Source: Ceratodon purpureus (lineage: Eukaryota > Streptophyta > Bryopsida > Pseudoditrichales > Ditrichaceae). From it: a DNA stretch of 64,000 nt. Shown here in pieces: positions 38,070 through 50,791 of the stretch (position 1 is the stretch's first letter; each line of letters starts with the position of its first letter). The stretch spans positions 24,323,752-24,387,751 of the forward strand of contig CM026421.1 of the NCBI GenBank assembly GCA_014871385.1, read 5' to 3'. The position numbers were made by a program, and so were the translations under genes. The notes under the pieces were generated by a model. It saw nothing but the letters and a program-made list of their open reading frames with translations. It did no database searches and had not been told where the DNA came from.

Positions 38070-41000
38070 TTACAACAGCATCGGGTCGTAAAGATATCGG
38101 AAGCTCCAGTCGTAGGGCTGCACAGACATGCGGTGCCGGATGCCTTTGCTAGACTTCTTCTTCGCGCATTCATCGAACGCTGCTCGCTTCTCCTGCGGGA
38201 GCTTGGCAGCGATCCACTCTATCAGCGACTCTGCGTCGTGGGAGAAGTCCCGGGCGTACCAGTGCAGGACCTTTGGGATGGTGATCCGTTTCTTCTTGTT
38301 CACTCCCACAGCTGCCATCAGGTAGTCTCGGCACGCTTGTTCCAACTCGGTTTCGATGTTTGTCACGGTGTACACACGCATCTGTACAATCGATTGACCC
38401 ACATTGGTTACAAAGTTGTAGCATAAGAGTTTTCGAACATGTTTCGAACATATTTTGCTTTCAGAGTTTTGAACTTTTGATGCTTCTAGAGTGTTGAAAC
38501 TGGTGGTAATAAGATTATGTTCTATGTGATTTCATGGAATTCTGAATTAGATGATTTCAGAGGTTGAGACGCTAGCAATGGGAACCAAATACTGGTAATC
38601 TTTATCCTTATCTAGCCTACTAGATGGTGGTAACCAGATCGATGTGTTGATACCGGCAGCTTCAAGAGTGTGAAGTAGTGGATAGGAAGGACTTACCACT
38701 GGACTAGAGCGACTTCCACAGCAAAGAGCGAAGCTGACCAGTGGCTCTGGGTGGTCAAGGGACGAACCAGCAGGCTCATCGCTCTTCTTAGCTTTGGGAA
38801 TGGGCAACAGACTTGTCTGGCAGCACGAACCGTCACAATAGCAATAACATATCAGATTCATGTGAGAGTAGTCTTTACAGGCCTGCACTTTGAACATAGG
38901 ATGGAAGGAAATGGAGACTGCATATTTTCTGCATACGATTTTCTGCCTGACATAACACATAAGCATTACAATTGATATGCAGCAACAGATTCATGGTTTT
39001 ATCTTATATACATGGGTTTATATATACAAAAAAACATATGGATCGACCCTGAAATTGAAAACTCCTTGGTAAGAAATTGCAGTAAAGGAAGGATAGTCAT
39101 TACCGATGTGGGTCGGTACGAATTCGATCGCAATATAGAGTGTTCAATCATCAATGGACTATATTGATGTGCACCCACAATGTATGTCACCTGCGAAGAT
39201 AAGATTCAACGACATCACTAGGTTGTAAGAACGCACTAGATGCCTGTAAATAGGAAATGGAGCGAATAGAACGTCAGATTATTGCGAAATGAGAAAATAA
39301 AGCGCACCTTGTTCATTAGGTTGACCCTCTTATTGTGATTCTTTGGAATTCCATACATCAAAGTCGCCTGTTAAACACATCAAGTTGAAACCAGTTACGA
39401 AAGCCATCAGGGTTTACCATAAGTCAGGCCCACGTGACAAAGGAATATGCATGATTAAAAAAATGGCTGCAACATAGCTAATACTGGCATCAAGCAGCAG
39501 GTGAGACACTTTGAACTCCACCATAATTTGTGCACCAACCAAACACAAAAGTGGGACACACTCTTCCTCTGTAAGAAACATATTTTCAAGATCGGATATC
39601 TAACATAAGAGTGAAGGAGAGTGAGCAACAACATCGACAGTGCACATTAACTGGTGAATTGCTAGAGGGTGAGAGATTACATGAAGCATAAGTGTATTGT
39701 AAATGTTGATCCAAAAAGACAAACGCTGCTTATGGTGCATATTTTTTGGCTCCACATGCTTCAAGAGTTCCAAAAGGCCTCTGATGCATCCCAATAAAAG
39801 AAGGCTTAGTAAAGCACAAGTTACATCTTACCCAGCTCTTGGATATTGGAAAAGTGTTGATATTGTGATATCGTAAAGAAATTTAAGATCAGGAGATACT
39901 GGAACACTTACTGCAACCGCCGGTAGAGAGTAGTAAAAGATTTGATGGCAGACTCGGTGGGAAGCACATTCACTTCCAAACAGTCAGCATATACCCCAAT
40001 ATCCCAAGAAGCATAGTCTTCCTTCACAGTGTAAGGATCTAATGCTACACGTTCTCCTTTGGGTTCTGCCATGATATCTGCAACTGAGAGTTCCTGCATG
40101 GCATTTCATAAACCATTACATAAGGCAGAGATCCTTGCTACAACAGGGTCCTTATACCACACTAAGGTTCAAATAATTTTAACCCAAAAAAGAACACTAT
40201 TGGCATTAAAGACTGTTCAATTGCACACAGAGTATCGTACATACATTTTGTGTGGGATGGTCTGTGGTTACTTTTGGGTTCTTCTAACCACAAGCCTCAA
40301 AACTTTGTACAAAATCATGAACTTAAAGAAAAAATCTTCCCTTCGTATGTGACCTTCAATTGGGAAACTAGGCAAATTTGATATATTTATTGTGCATTTC
40401 TTTGTATAAATTTTTCTGAAAGTGGTAGTAACGCGTTCCCTGCCTCAGCTCTGGTGACCTTTCCAGTATCGAGGATTTGGACTACTTACGACAAGACACA
40501 TGCAAATGGCTTTTGGCTATAAGTACCATTTTTATAACAATGGGTGGCTAACAAACATGTCTACGATTTTGAAATTCCTCAACCTACTTCAAGCAAACAT
40601 TTAATATATTCGGTGGCAGTGGCTTGTTAGCAGAGCTTACTTGAGAGGACCGCCGACCAAATTTCCGCTTCGAAGAGCCAAATCCGAGGGAAGGGGTGCG
40701 AGCCAATGGTGCACCAAGTTGCTGAGACTCGGCTGCACGTTGGTGAAGTGAGGCAACAGTTCGAACAAGCTCTTCGGATAGTTCATTTGGACGGTGACTG
40801 AAACTACTGAAGTCTGAATCTGAAGAAACGGTCGTCATTGGTGATGCACCTGGTTGTGAATTTTCCTGAGTGAGTAACAGGATCTATGTCAGTTTTCAAC
40901 ATTTTGTATCTCATAATAATCGCTTCAAATGATGTTCTTGTTTTTAAAGGGTAGTCAAGATCAACCCCTTAGCATGGAAAGTGAAAGTGAGACGCACATC

Positions 41001-44000
41001 ACGGATATACCTGAAATAATACGTCATCAATACTACTCTGGGTGGCGTTGAGAACGCAAAATCCACTCTTGACAGACCGCAACTTGGATGTTGTTCGGCC
41101 AATCCATGTGTGCTCCTGAGTTCCCAATTCTCTCGCTGGGCTCTCGATGCTACATGACTTCTCCTCCTACATTACCAACTAGTATATTTAGAGAAATACC
41201 AGCAACAACCAGGCAATCATGACGAAACAGACACAGTTGAGGTGGTCTTATCAAGCCAAACATGAAAATGTAGCAATTCGTATTTCAGAAGCGGACCTCT
41301 CTGTTGTGGATACCATCTGAATCATGGCCGTTACTCAGGGTGTGATTCAATTGAACCACATCACTTGTAGATTTAAACACTCCATATGGGGGAGGAAGGC
41401 CTGCATCTTTCTTTGGAATCTCTTTGTCAGTTAGACCAGTTTCTCTCGAGTTCAAAGATATGAAGCTGTTCAAAAGACGCTGTGTGGTATGTGCTTTCAG
41501 CCGCGTGGTGACATGGAACTGCAAAACACCAAAAAGTATGAAAATTACGATGGGAAATCATGATATTCAAAGTCCTGAGGAAAAAATTCAACCAAGATAA
41601 GGAGCGCGTGTGGTTCTCGTATATTGCACTTGCAATCTAATAAATGTTCGACCAGTAACCATATGGTAGACTAGAAATGCATGTGAACTTACCTCAGAAA
41701 AACAACGCTGGCAGAAGTATTCCTGACAAGTGGTACAGAACAAATTTGGAGGAGAGTTTGGGATGTCACGTGTAGCACATACTGCACATCTAACCATACA
41801 ATTCCAGAGTCAATGTGCAACTATGATGTGTCCACTTTGATCAATGATCACAATGCCACTTGCACATAGTAGTATCCTTAGCAATGGCCAATTATCTAAG
41901 TGCCCATTCAGATATATCACAATCTCACACCGCACGAGTGTGGTATTAATAGTATGAATTCAGCAAAATCCAATCTTAAAGCATCATGTATCTGCGGTTT
42001 GATAAGCATTTCAGGAAATGCTGGGTCAAGCTGGATTAGAAGCTGTAAGAATTTCCTTGAAATAATTCATACACAATCATGAAGTTGTTAGAAAGCAGCT
42101 GCACTATACCTGTCAGGAACATCTGAAGGCTGAGTAATCACTGTGTCGTTCCCTGTAGCAGCAATCCTTTGATGTCAATGTTGAGCTAAAATAACAACAA
42201 ATTGTAGCATATAATATGCATAGCCTGGGATTTCCAGGTGATTCATCAAGTGTGAAATGAAGCAAGAAAGCCTACATGCTTCTCACATTGTCAAACTAAT
42301 TCATACATTAGAAGCTGCGCACCTGGCATTTGCCTGGTCCCGAGCTGCTCAACATTTTGATTGCCCAGCTCCATCTACATTAGCCACATTAACACGCCTA
42401 TTCCATTCAACGCAAAGAACGTATTCCAAACATTGCAAAACAAAGTCATATCAAAACAAAGTCTACAAACTCCAGCAATTGGACCCAGCTCAATTCTCCA
42501 GGTTTATCTGGACGAAATAATTTCAAACTGACACTCATTGATCTAAAACAAGAAAAAAGTTAAATGTACAGGTTCATTCGCCAACACCCACCTCAGCTTC
42601 AAAATATTCAGCTTCGATGTCACTGGTATCACTGGTGTCATCGCTGTCATCAGTGTCCTGGGAAGACGGGCCTTCAGGTTCTATAATCACTTCCTGTCCT
42701 GTCCTGGGATCAATAACAGGTGGTTGTTTTACTGTGGCCTTCAATCTTTGACGACCAAGGGCTTCCCGGGCAGCTATCTGTACACAAAACCAACTTTGAC
42801 CTTTAAAACACCTGACTACCAAACCGAAATAGGCACAGCAAAGACTCCAGGAAGAAAGAGCACTAATTAAAATTTGCTTAAATACTGGTCAATCAGAGCA
42901 TCCATTTACAAAACATTCTCTACCTCTGTTTATTTGTTCCAAACGAAGAGAAGCAGTACCTCCTCAAAGGTGAGATCAAACCATTCATCCAGCCAACAGA
43001 ATGCATTGCGGTGAGTGAGAAGGACAATCTGGAGATACAAGGGACAAGTATGCATGAGAGAGACGTCCATGACACATGAGCATGTGGTTATGACTGATTA
43101 ATCGATAACAATCAGCACTTCAACGATTAATGCACAAATTGATTGATCTAGACATCAGCCTGAGCTCCCAAAACTCCTGAAAGACAAGAAATCATTTTGT
43201 GAAGGCCAGCAGGATTTTGATCACTGCTGGTCCTTTTCCAAGTTATGTAAATCTTCTTTTACAAATATACTTTTGAATCAATCTGAGTTTCCTGATGTAC
43301 CTGACGAATTCCATTGATCATTAGTTTCTCAGCCCGGCTTTGTACACCCCAATAACTGCAAAATACACTCAAATAGAAATAATCAATACCAATGACTAGA
43401 AAATAACGATAAGAGTCGCAATGCTTGGTAACGAGAATTCATATACAACAATAACTTAACCTAGATTAATGCAAGCGGCCATATCTACTTCTGCAGTGAA
43501 CTGGGTTCAGTGCATGTTCGATATTGTTTCAGCCCCATGTAGCTAATGTTGAAGTAATAGGGTTTAAAAGCTATAGACGATTAATATATGCGTATGCAGC
43601 GAGTCTACGAAAGCTTACAAAGTGGGATTTGCTGCTGACCACATCCTTGAAAACAAGGGGTGGACAGGAGCTGTTACCTACTTGGCTTCTACTTTGACCA
43701 ATTTGTATGCACACATCGTTGGTACCGTGTTACCACGCCAGCCCTTCTTCAGAGGTCCTCTCCTGTTTCAGCCCAACAGTCACTAGTATTCATTAAGCAA
43801 ATATTGCAGTAAGAAACCTGGAACTCAGAGCGGACTTTGTCAAAAGTAATGAACAGTCAGTCTCTTGAAGATGAAATTCTCCTTACTAAACTACACTAAC
43901 CACTTGGTTATACAAGTATAAAGTCATGTTTAATTCCCTGTAAGCACACTAACTTGTCACTTTCGTGGTTTCAGTATTGATTTTTAAATTGAGGTTAAGA

Positions 44001-45818
44001 GTTAGTGGAATTATTACGTGAAGGCATTACTAGACACTGAAAAAGCTTACCCCGTTTTCTTGGAAACATAAAGCTTCGGATCCAGTTCTGATCGGTAGTC
44101 TCGTTTGGGGATCTGTACGAGATTTGAATGTTAAGCCATTTGCTTAAAGCACATGCCTCAATCAGCTGTAGCCTACTAGTCATTTGCAATGTTGAAGAGG
44201 AGTTTCCAAAGAAAATATGGCCCTCAAACCCATCCTTAATCTTACAATTTTGCCTTTCCGATTCATTTCCAAAAATCAATGAAGATGAACGATGTAGAAT
44301 AGAATACACAACAGATAAGTGGGCTTTTTAACAAGATGTTAACCATGAAACTATGACTTCTGTTAAGGGCGCACTAACAGAGCACGATAACATTTTACAA
44401 TCTCGATCATAATGAGATTCAAGGATGTGAATTATTGGTTTGCTTTGTACAGCAATTATGCTATCCACATAACAACCATATGAAATTGTTCACTTCATCC
44501 TACCCTAATTTCCAACATTGATTTTGGAAAATTAGCACTTTTAAATCAAAAATTCAACCCAAGTGACCCACAACTTCTAACAAATTCAAAATAGTGAAGT
44601 TAAAAGAGGTGTCTTACATCATCAAAAGCAATGTCGATCATGTCAACTTTGCGAATTGCAAGCTCAGCTTCGGTAAGGTTAAGGATATTCTCCGTTGTGC
44701 CATCGTCGTTTGCGTGCATGCTGAGCATTTCTATTTTAAGCTGATACCAGATTCAGAACCCAACTTCCCATTAAGTTTTTGAACTATTCCTAACGTATAC
44801 ACAAGAGAGGAAAATAATCAAACTGACTGCGCAGTTCGGAAATGCTCTCTATACAAACTGCTCAACGCACCTTATTGAAAAACGGGATTGAAATGGTCGT
44901 TCGTACATATGGAAATGCCATCCATGTCTTTTCATCAATGATCAAAGCATTTGAAGGCACCAACCTTGTCACCTGCCATCGCCACATTACTCCAAACGTC
45001 AGAAGTTGCTAGTAACATTTCACATCATGCTAGATGGTAGATTGATAATAATACTTGTAGCGCTGCTGCTTTGCAACACAGACACGCATTACAAATAGAA
45101 GCAGGTAAAACCATCCATATCAGCGTCACATCCATGGAATGAAAAGCCTCAATAGTATAATCATAACAATAAAAATTGACAAACAACAGTGAGTAGAACG
45201 GTAATGAATACCCAGTCAGGCAATCTATCTCCAAGACGGTAAAGGCTGTGTGTGTAGATTCCCTCGCCCCAGGTCTCATTTTCATACGGTAATGTTGAGA
45301 GAAGCTGCAAACATTGATCATAATGTTTAAGCTAGCAGTTATGAGCTGGAAAAACGTAGTTAACTCAATTGCATAAGCAACTCGGGAAATTGACGCAGAC
45401 GAACACACCTGCCCTCCTTGCCCTTCTGAGGTGTTTAGTTCGTTAGTCTTGAAGTTTGCAAAGCGTTGGCCCCTCTTGAATTCTTCCACTGGCTCCCAAC
45501 CCATCGGAAAAAAACAGTGTAAGCATAGCAAAATACATGCTAAAAAGTTAGGACAAAATGCATTAAATCCTGCAGACACGGCATGAGACACAAACTTAAA
45601 TAAGCAGCTAAGAAATTTGTAAAATCTCTTCAGACCAAGCTCTGGAAAATACGACCCACTTCATATAATGATTATGAAGGGGAAGAAAGTGGCATCCTAC
45701 AAACAGTCTGTTACAAGGGACAGTAGTCGAATCGGTTGCTTCAAAAATGGCAAGCTTGGAATAACGATTACGCACCTGTCAGTGGAAGGACAACTCGCAT
45801 TTCAGTTATGTGGACCAT
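38070..45818 (-). CDS. PITP (RdgB-beta type) - B-box-like zinc finger - DUF547 fusion protein
   Basis: I read 22 coding exons. The ATG is at 45818 (MVHITEMRVVLPL). Exons: 45818-45776, 45488-45409, 45304-45212, 44972-44871, 44740-44618, 44112-44051, 43762-43682, 43355-43301, 43028-42960, 42777-42592, 42369-42324, 42152-42110, 41789-41693, 41518-41297, 41166-41011, 40865-40641, 40093-39911, ~39780-39681, 39367-39308, 39190-39104, 38816-38697, 38381-38070 (TAA). About 848 residues. Residues 1-250 are a START-like phosphatidylinositol transfer domain (VEEFKRGQ, GIYTHSLYRLG, KKTGRGPLKKGW, MCAYKLV, FCWLDEWFDLT). Residues 265-298 form an Asp/Glu/Ser linker. Residues 328-375 are C-x2-C-x13-C-x2-C-x4-C-x2-C-x4-H-x7-H, a B-box-like finger split across exons 13/14. 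Residues about 510-535 hold the plant pre-DUF547 motif NELSEELVRTVASLH; about 560-848 are DUF547 (LSFWINIYN, LDHPEPLVSFALCCGSRSSP, WYARDF). Frame is exact at every junction except 17/18. Likely a cytosolic or membrane-contact lipid-transfer protein; the DUF547 role is unknown. Confidence 0.85.
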
Positions 45819-47650
45819 GTTGGCCTTCGGTAGCAATAATAATTTCACTTAATGTTGCCAAAATCCGCTCCTCCACGTCGCCCTCATAGGTCACCAGAAA
45901 TTGAATCAAAGGCCTAATCCAGGACCAAAAATGATGAGCTTGACGAGCCTGAATTTGTTGTGAAGTGGCGTGGAGAATAAGGCCTACCACCGTTGAGTAG
46001 AAGCCAAATCAATTTTACACAAACTCCACGAGTCTGAAAGAAGAAAAAAGTCAGAAAGGCTTGTAAAAATCTGAAGCCACGATGACAAATTTGTGATTTT
46101 TATGCAACCCATGTCAATAGTCACGGCAACGTCAAAGATGGCTGGCTAGTACCACAGAATCTCATATTAGGGGTTACATCAAACCATGAAAACCAATACA
46201 GAGCATACGCAAAAGAAATCCTAGCCATATCGGGTGTTATATATTGATAACAAAACAGCCAACAGACTTTCAGATTGCTGCGATTAACGTTATTCATATG
46301 CATAGGGTAGATCATCTCGTGCTCCTCAAGAAGACAAGCAAAGCAGCAAGATACTGCACCTCCTCCTCACGAGGTCACCCTTAAACATGGAGAACCTGAA
46401 AGTGGGTCCAATGATGGGAAGACAACCAGAAAGAAGCTAGACACACTGACCCTGTATTCGTCTTTCCGTGTGCAACACAGCACCATGACCTAATTTTTGC
46501 TACAAGGTGAACCTAAGCCATCCTCATTAGGGGAGTAGCTAAAACCTGAAACTGAAAAAATATCATCTGAAGATGTGGTAGGGCACCGCATTCAGATACA
46601 ATAGAACAGAATGCATAGCCTTTCATTGCGAAAGGTAAACACGTACCTGACAGACTGCAATCAAACTGGTTCAATCTGATGGAGGGGCATTGTAACTGTG
46701 AAAAACCCTTGAAGAGCGTTGCAGACCGAAATTTCACAATGCTGGTACAAACTGCGAAAGCACATAACCTTCAGATCTAGGGGGACGTTGAACAACATTG
46801 CCTACCAAACAAATGTGGATAGGGATCAAAACAAAAATTAAAACGAGCTCCCCAAGCACCTACTATAACGTGATGCTCTATCCCGTCTAAAGTAGACATA
46901 AACCATATACCAAGTGAACAATGTAAACATTGTGAACGTCCATAACCGATGCCATCAATGCCACCACCTCTCACTTCCACCATCCATGACAACCACGAAA
47001 CGTCTTCCATGTATGATGATCAGGAATCCCAAACGATTGCCATCCCTTGTGAAAAAAACTCTCAAAAACAGAACACAATGCCATACCAGCTTCACAAAAT
47101 GTTCCAAAATGTAAAGACAGTTGACATTCTCCAACTGTGATGCGTGTCAAATTATCTTCCTTTCATCGCAGAATCAATCTCCGAACTAACCCTTCTCAAA
47201 CGCTGTATATTCCCACCCTTAACCCCAATAACCCAGATTGCCAGAGCAGACGCAAAAATATTTTCTTCAAAAGAACAAAACACAGAACACAGACGTGCAC
47301 GCACATAAAACAGTACAGTAGCAGCGCAAACGAAATCTCCTACCCGTCAATCACGCCCACACTAAGCCAAGCAACACGGAAACAGAGACGATCACCAACT
47401 AGCAGCGACTCATTCCAACGCACCTGAGACAGCACCAACACGCAAGCTCCGAACTTCACCAAACCTGCACCAAATCGCACGCCAGAACTTGCGTTATGAT
47501 CAGACTGCCAAGGTGGGTGCTCGGACTTGATGGTCCAACTGCATGACCGCATCGACCAGCCACTGCGAGATCGCCATCGCTGCTCCCATGAAGTCGACAA
47601 CGCAGCTCACTTGACACCTTGACGAGCATTCTCCGCCCGCAATCAAGGCC
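45819..47650 (-). other. Probable 5' UTR and upstream region of the PITP fusion gene
   Basis: A strong minus-strand acceptor (CTTCTTTCAG, last base at 46033) precedes the ATG exon, so 46032-45819 is probably 5' UTR. Farther upstream, 46950-47650 is more GC-rich than its surroundings and has a good donor (CAG/GTGCGT near 47425), which could end a leader exon. The open frames here do not look like proteins I know. No core promoter is certain. Confidence 0.4.
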
Positions 47651-47779
47651 TTGTCTTGAGACTCTACATGTACCCCTTCATGACATATCAAATTATAACA
47701 TCTATAGAACGAGAGGAATCCATCTACGGAACTATGATATTGCAATACCTGTGGCATCATTCCTGCTGTTGTCTATTCC

Positions 47780-47892
47780 AGGCGCAGGCGCCTGGAATTC
47801 CTCATCACAGTAAGATATTCCATTTATTTCAGGCATCTATGTATTCTGTACATAAGAGTTTGTCCAAGTTTGTCCAAGTTTGTCCAGGGTTT
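47780..47892. repeat. Short palindrome and 10-base tandem repeat
   Basis: An 11-base-arm palindrome (ATTCCAGGCGC AG GCGCCTGGAAT) lies at about 47787-47810. About 60 bases on, GTTTGTCCAA recurs three times (47860-47888). The nature of these motifs is unknown. Confidence 0.6.
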
Positions 47893-48941
47893 TCCCTACA
47901 ATAGCAAATTCGCCCAAAAACATTTCTAAAAATAAAAAATGTAAAAATTAGAAAATTATGAAGACTAAAAACTGAAGATAGAATAAATTGTTTCAATTTT
48001 TAAAACCTTGTTTTTCAAAAAAAAAAAAAAATAGTGCGCCGGGTAGTGAAACCTGCAATGGTGTTACGGTAGTTTTCGGGTCTGTCCAAGTTTTGAGTTT
48101 TTCGTATTTGGGTGTCCAGGATTAGGACTTGTGTGCTTTCATGTGAGGGCGATGGGACAATCTTCACAAGAATTTTGTTTTGGTTTTTGGTTGTTTGGTG
48201 GGACGTGGAAGAATTAGACTGTGATTAGGATTTGTACTTTGGCGGACGTAAGGGGTGGGATATCCGGAATTACGAGATTTTGAGTAGTTTTGTGAGGTGT
48301 GGAGGAGAAGAAAGAGGTTGGTTTTTGATTGCAAGAGGGTGGCGTGTGTTATGATAGGTGCTGCCCTGGAGTTGCTTAGATGGTTGAATTTCTTTTGGAG
48401 GAGTGGGTTTAGGATTTTATGAGGTAATATTTTCAGAATGCATAGTCAGAAGGTCTGAGTAGGCCTGCAGGACACTGGCTGTTAGGTAAGAACGACGGAG
48501 CGACAGTTGTCAAGAAAAGTTCTTCGTTCTCAGTCCGAACAAATCATCCATTCCAAGAGTTGTACATAAAATATTAATAGAAGAAAATATTTATCAATTA
48601 TTTGCAAAGTATAGAAATACATCATCTTAGCAATGTCTTCATCCATGACTGAACATAAACCAGTTCAGACTCATCCAATGTATAATACACGCCATATATA
48701 TACAAAATACTATATGTACACTATACGTGCCAAATGCAATACATACAAAGCGTATATGATATGGTAGATACGTTTTCTATACATACATTATACCATACGT
48801 ACACTAAAATTAGGCGACTCGGCGACTCATTCAATGGAGCAATTTAACCAATTAAGTTATGAATCGAAGACGTCGCATGGCGCGAGCGCCAAACGCAGAT
48901 GGCAGCCTACTACTGGAATGCAAATCTAGCTCGAAGAGGAT
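47893..48941. other. Intergenic, no gene seen
   Basis: A poly-A run near 48018 and mixed sequence without a convincing exon. Confidence 0.5.
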
Positions 48942-49374
48942 GTGGCATTAGGAGAAGTTTGGGGTCTCCTATGGGCCTTTTCCATGTTTTCTGTACCTGA
49001 ATTTTTGCCATGCCCGTGCACTTTACCTGCTGGCACCAATGGTGCCAGCAGGTCGCCAAATGCTGCCAGCAATGCCAGCAGTTGGCATTTGGGGGGTCCA
49101 GCCAATCGCTTCCCTTCCCCACCCCACCCCCCTATTGGACAATACAAGCAGTAATGACACTGTCACCAACCATGTGCCCACTGCTCTCACCTCATTGGAC
49201 AGTACCGGATCTTGTTGTTAGCGAATCCTGTTGTCAGCGGGGCGAATTTTGTTGTCAGCGGGCAGGATATCGACCAATGAGATTTCGAAGAGAAGTGTCA
49301 GCGGGCAGAAAGCTCACCTAATCCGGGCTGTCTTACAAGGCCCATAGGAGACCTGATTTTTCCCCTAATGACAC
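48942..49374. mobile_element. Inverted-repeat element of about 433 bases
   Basis: Left end GTGGCATTAGGAGAA...GGTCTCCTATGGGCC (48942-48978) and right end, inverted, GTGTCATTAGGGGAA...GGTCTCCTATGGGCC (49374-49338) form termini of roughly 37 bases. The interior has a GGTGCCAGCA hairpin (about 49030) and several TTGTTGTCAGCGGG-type repeats (49205-49310). It encodes no protein and I see no clear target duplication. Family not assigned. Confidence 0.7.
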
Positions 49375-50488
49375 CTTACATTCAAAATTTGAGTAGTAGA
49401 AGAACTTAGTATCACCGCAAGTCCAATGAACTGACAGAATTTTATCAAATTATACCGGAACCTCTATAGGGATGCAACAGAAGTTAGCAAATCTCCAATT
49501 AAACAAGAACTAGTAATCGGAGTACCGTTGCAATCTACATTGCCCGACAATGGCGCCAGCGCCACTCGATTCGATGAGCGTCGGCTGGGACAGCACGTGA
49601 TATAATAACGGTAACCAGAGCTCCTAGACAAACAGGGGGTATGATAGAAGTTCCGTCGACAAATAAACGACACATGGCAATAAAGGGATTTCAGAAGACG
49701 ATATGACATTGGAATTCCAAACCAAGCACAAACGCAAAATTGAGAGAATCAGAACGTAGTGCCAATCAAGCTCGCTTAAGAGGTCGAGGATCATTGTACT
49801 CCTATTGTGCTACTACTATGCTACTACAATGATCTTGTGGTCAGAAACTGCTAATTTTATTCAGATAAGGTTACAGCCCTAATTGCATGCATTCTCAAAT
49901 TTGTTAATATGTTTATGGGATTTCACTTATAGATGACCACATTTATCAATAAATCCAATAAACCTGGTATAGTCATCATCAAATTTGAGTCATTTGTCGA
50001 CACACACTACTATGCATTCGTGTTCAAAGTGTTGAGGTTAATTGTGAATGTTTTGATTTTCTGCTCAACAACTTCATAACCTTATTCTTTTTAATTCCTC
50101 CTCTAAAATTCAGTCTTGGTTGGTTTGAAATACTCAGTATCTGCATATCACGCCTTCTTGAATAATTATAATGTTTCCTACGGTATTATTTGAAAATAAA
50201 AAGTGAGTATATTTGCTCATGTTGGAGCTCTTGTTTAGGGTTCGATTGTGTCAATGGGCTCCCATATCCGCCGATCCCGGAGGCGAGTTACGTCGAGGTC
50301 CATTGATTTTACTCGTCACCGGAATGCTTGCAGAGATGGGGGTGCCCAATCGACGGAATTTGTTTGTGGGTTGGGAGTATTTATTTACTACGCTTGTTTT
50401 ACCTCCAACCAGTAAGGGATATTACTAGAAAATAGTCTCGGAACTTCTGCCTGGACAGTTAATCCATCGAATTTGTCCCCTATATAAG
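49375..50488. other. Intergenic, ends in a TATA-like motif
   Basis: No gene I can support. A TATATAAG motif occupies 50481-50488, immediately before the retrotransposon LTR. Confidence 0.5.
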
Positions 50489-50791
50489 TGTTACAAACTA
50501 GTTAGTAACAGACAGTTATAACTATTGGTTCCAGCTTTCTCTTATTTAAACCACAATGAGGAAGCTTGTTCCTCATGTGACATTTTGTAATGTGATTATG
50601 ATTTCTGCATAGTTTATCATGGTGGTGTTCATAGCAATGGAATTACATGTTGATTAATGGTCAGTTTGGAATCCTGCTCGCTCAGTCAGAGATACAGTAG
50701 TTGAACTGATCTGATGAGCTCGCAGTTAGAGTTGACTTCATGGCATGCTTATCCTGCTGGAGCTTATAGCCAGGAATTCTGAACCCTGACA
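50489..50791 (+). repeat. 5' LTR
   Basis: 303 bases, begins TGTTACAAACTAG and ends CCCTGACA. Contains TATTTAAA at about 50545, a plausible promoter element. Matches the 3' LTR except for A/G and T/C differences (ACTATTGG versus ACTGTTGG; GGCATGC versus GGCACGC). Confidence 0.97.

Noticed and set aside
37968..38426. A 152-codon plus-strand frame at the end of the fusion gene
   Set aside because: Complement of the final DUF547 exon, whose minus-strand translation matches the family.
42574..42592. In-frame TGA just past exon 10 as the true end of a stand-alone PITP
   Set aside because: A usable donor precedes it, and the following exons join in perfect phase into a complete zinc finger. It remains possible as an alternative end.
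45025..45591. A 188-codon minus-strand open frame with hydrophobic segments, resembling a membrane protein
   Set aside because: It contains PITP exon 2 (45488-45409) in frame followed by intron read-through. The hydrophobic part is intron, and the next PITP exon (45304-45212) is in another frame.
47340..47760. Overlapping minus-strand frames of 86 codons
   Set aside because: No recognisable domain; better explained as leader or promoter of the fusion gene.
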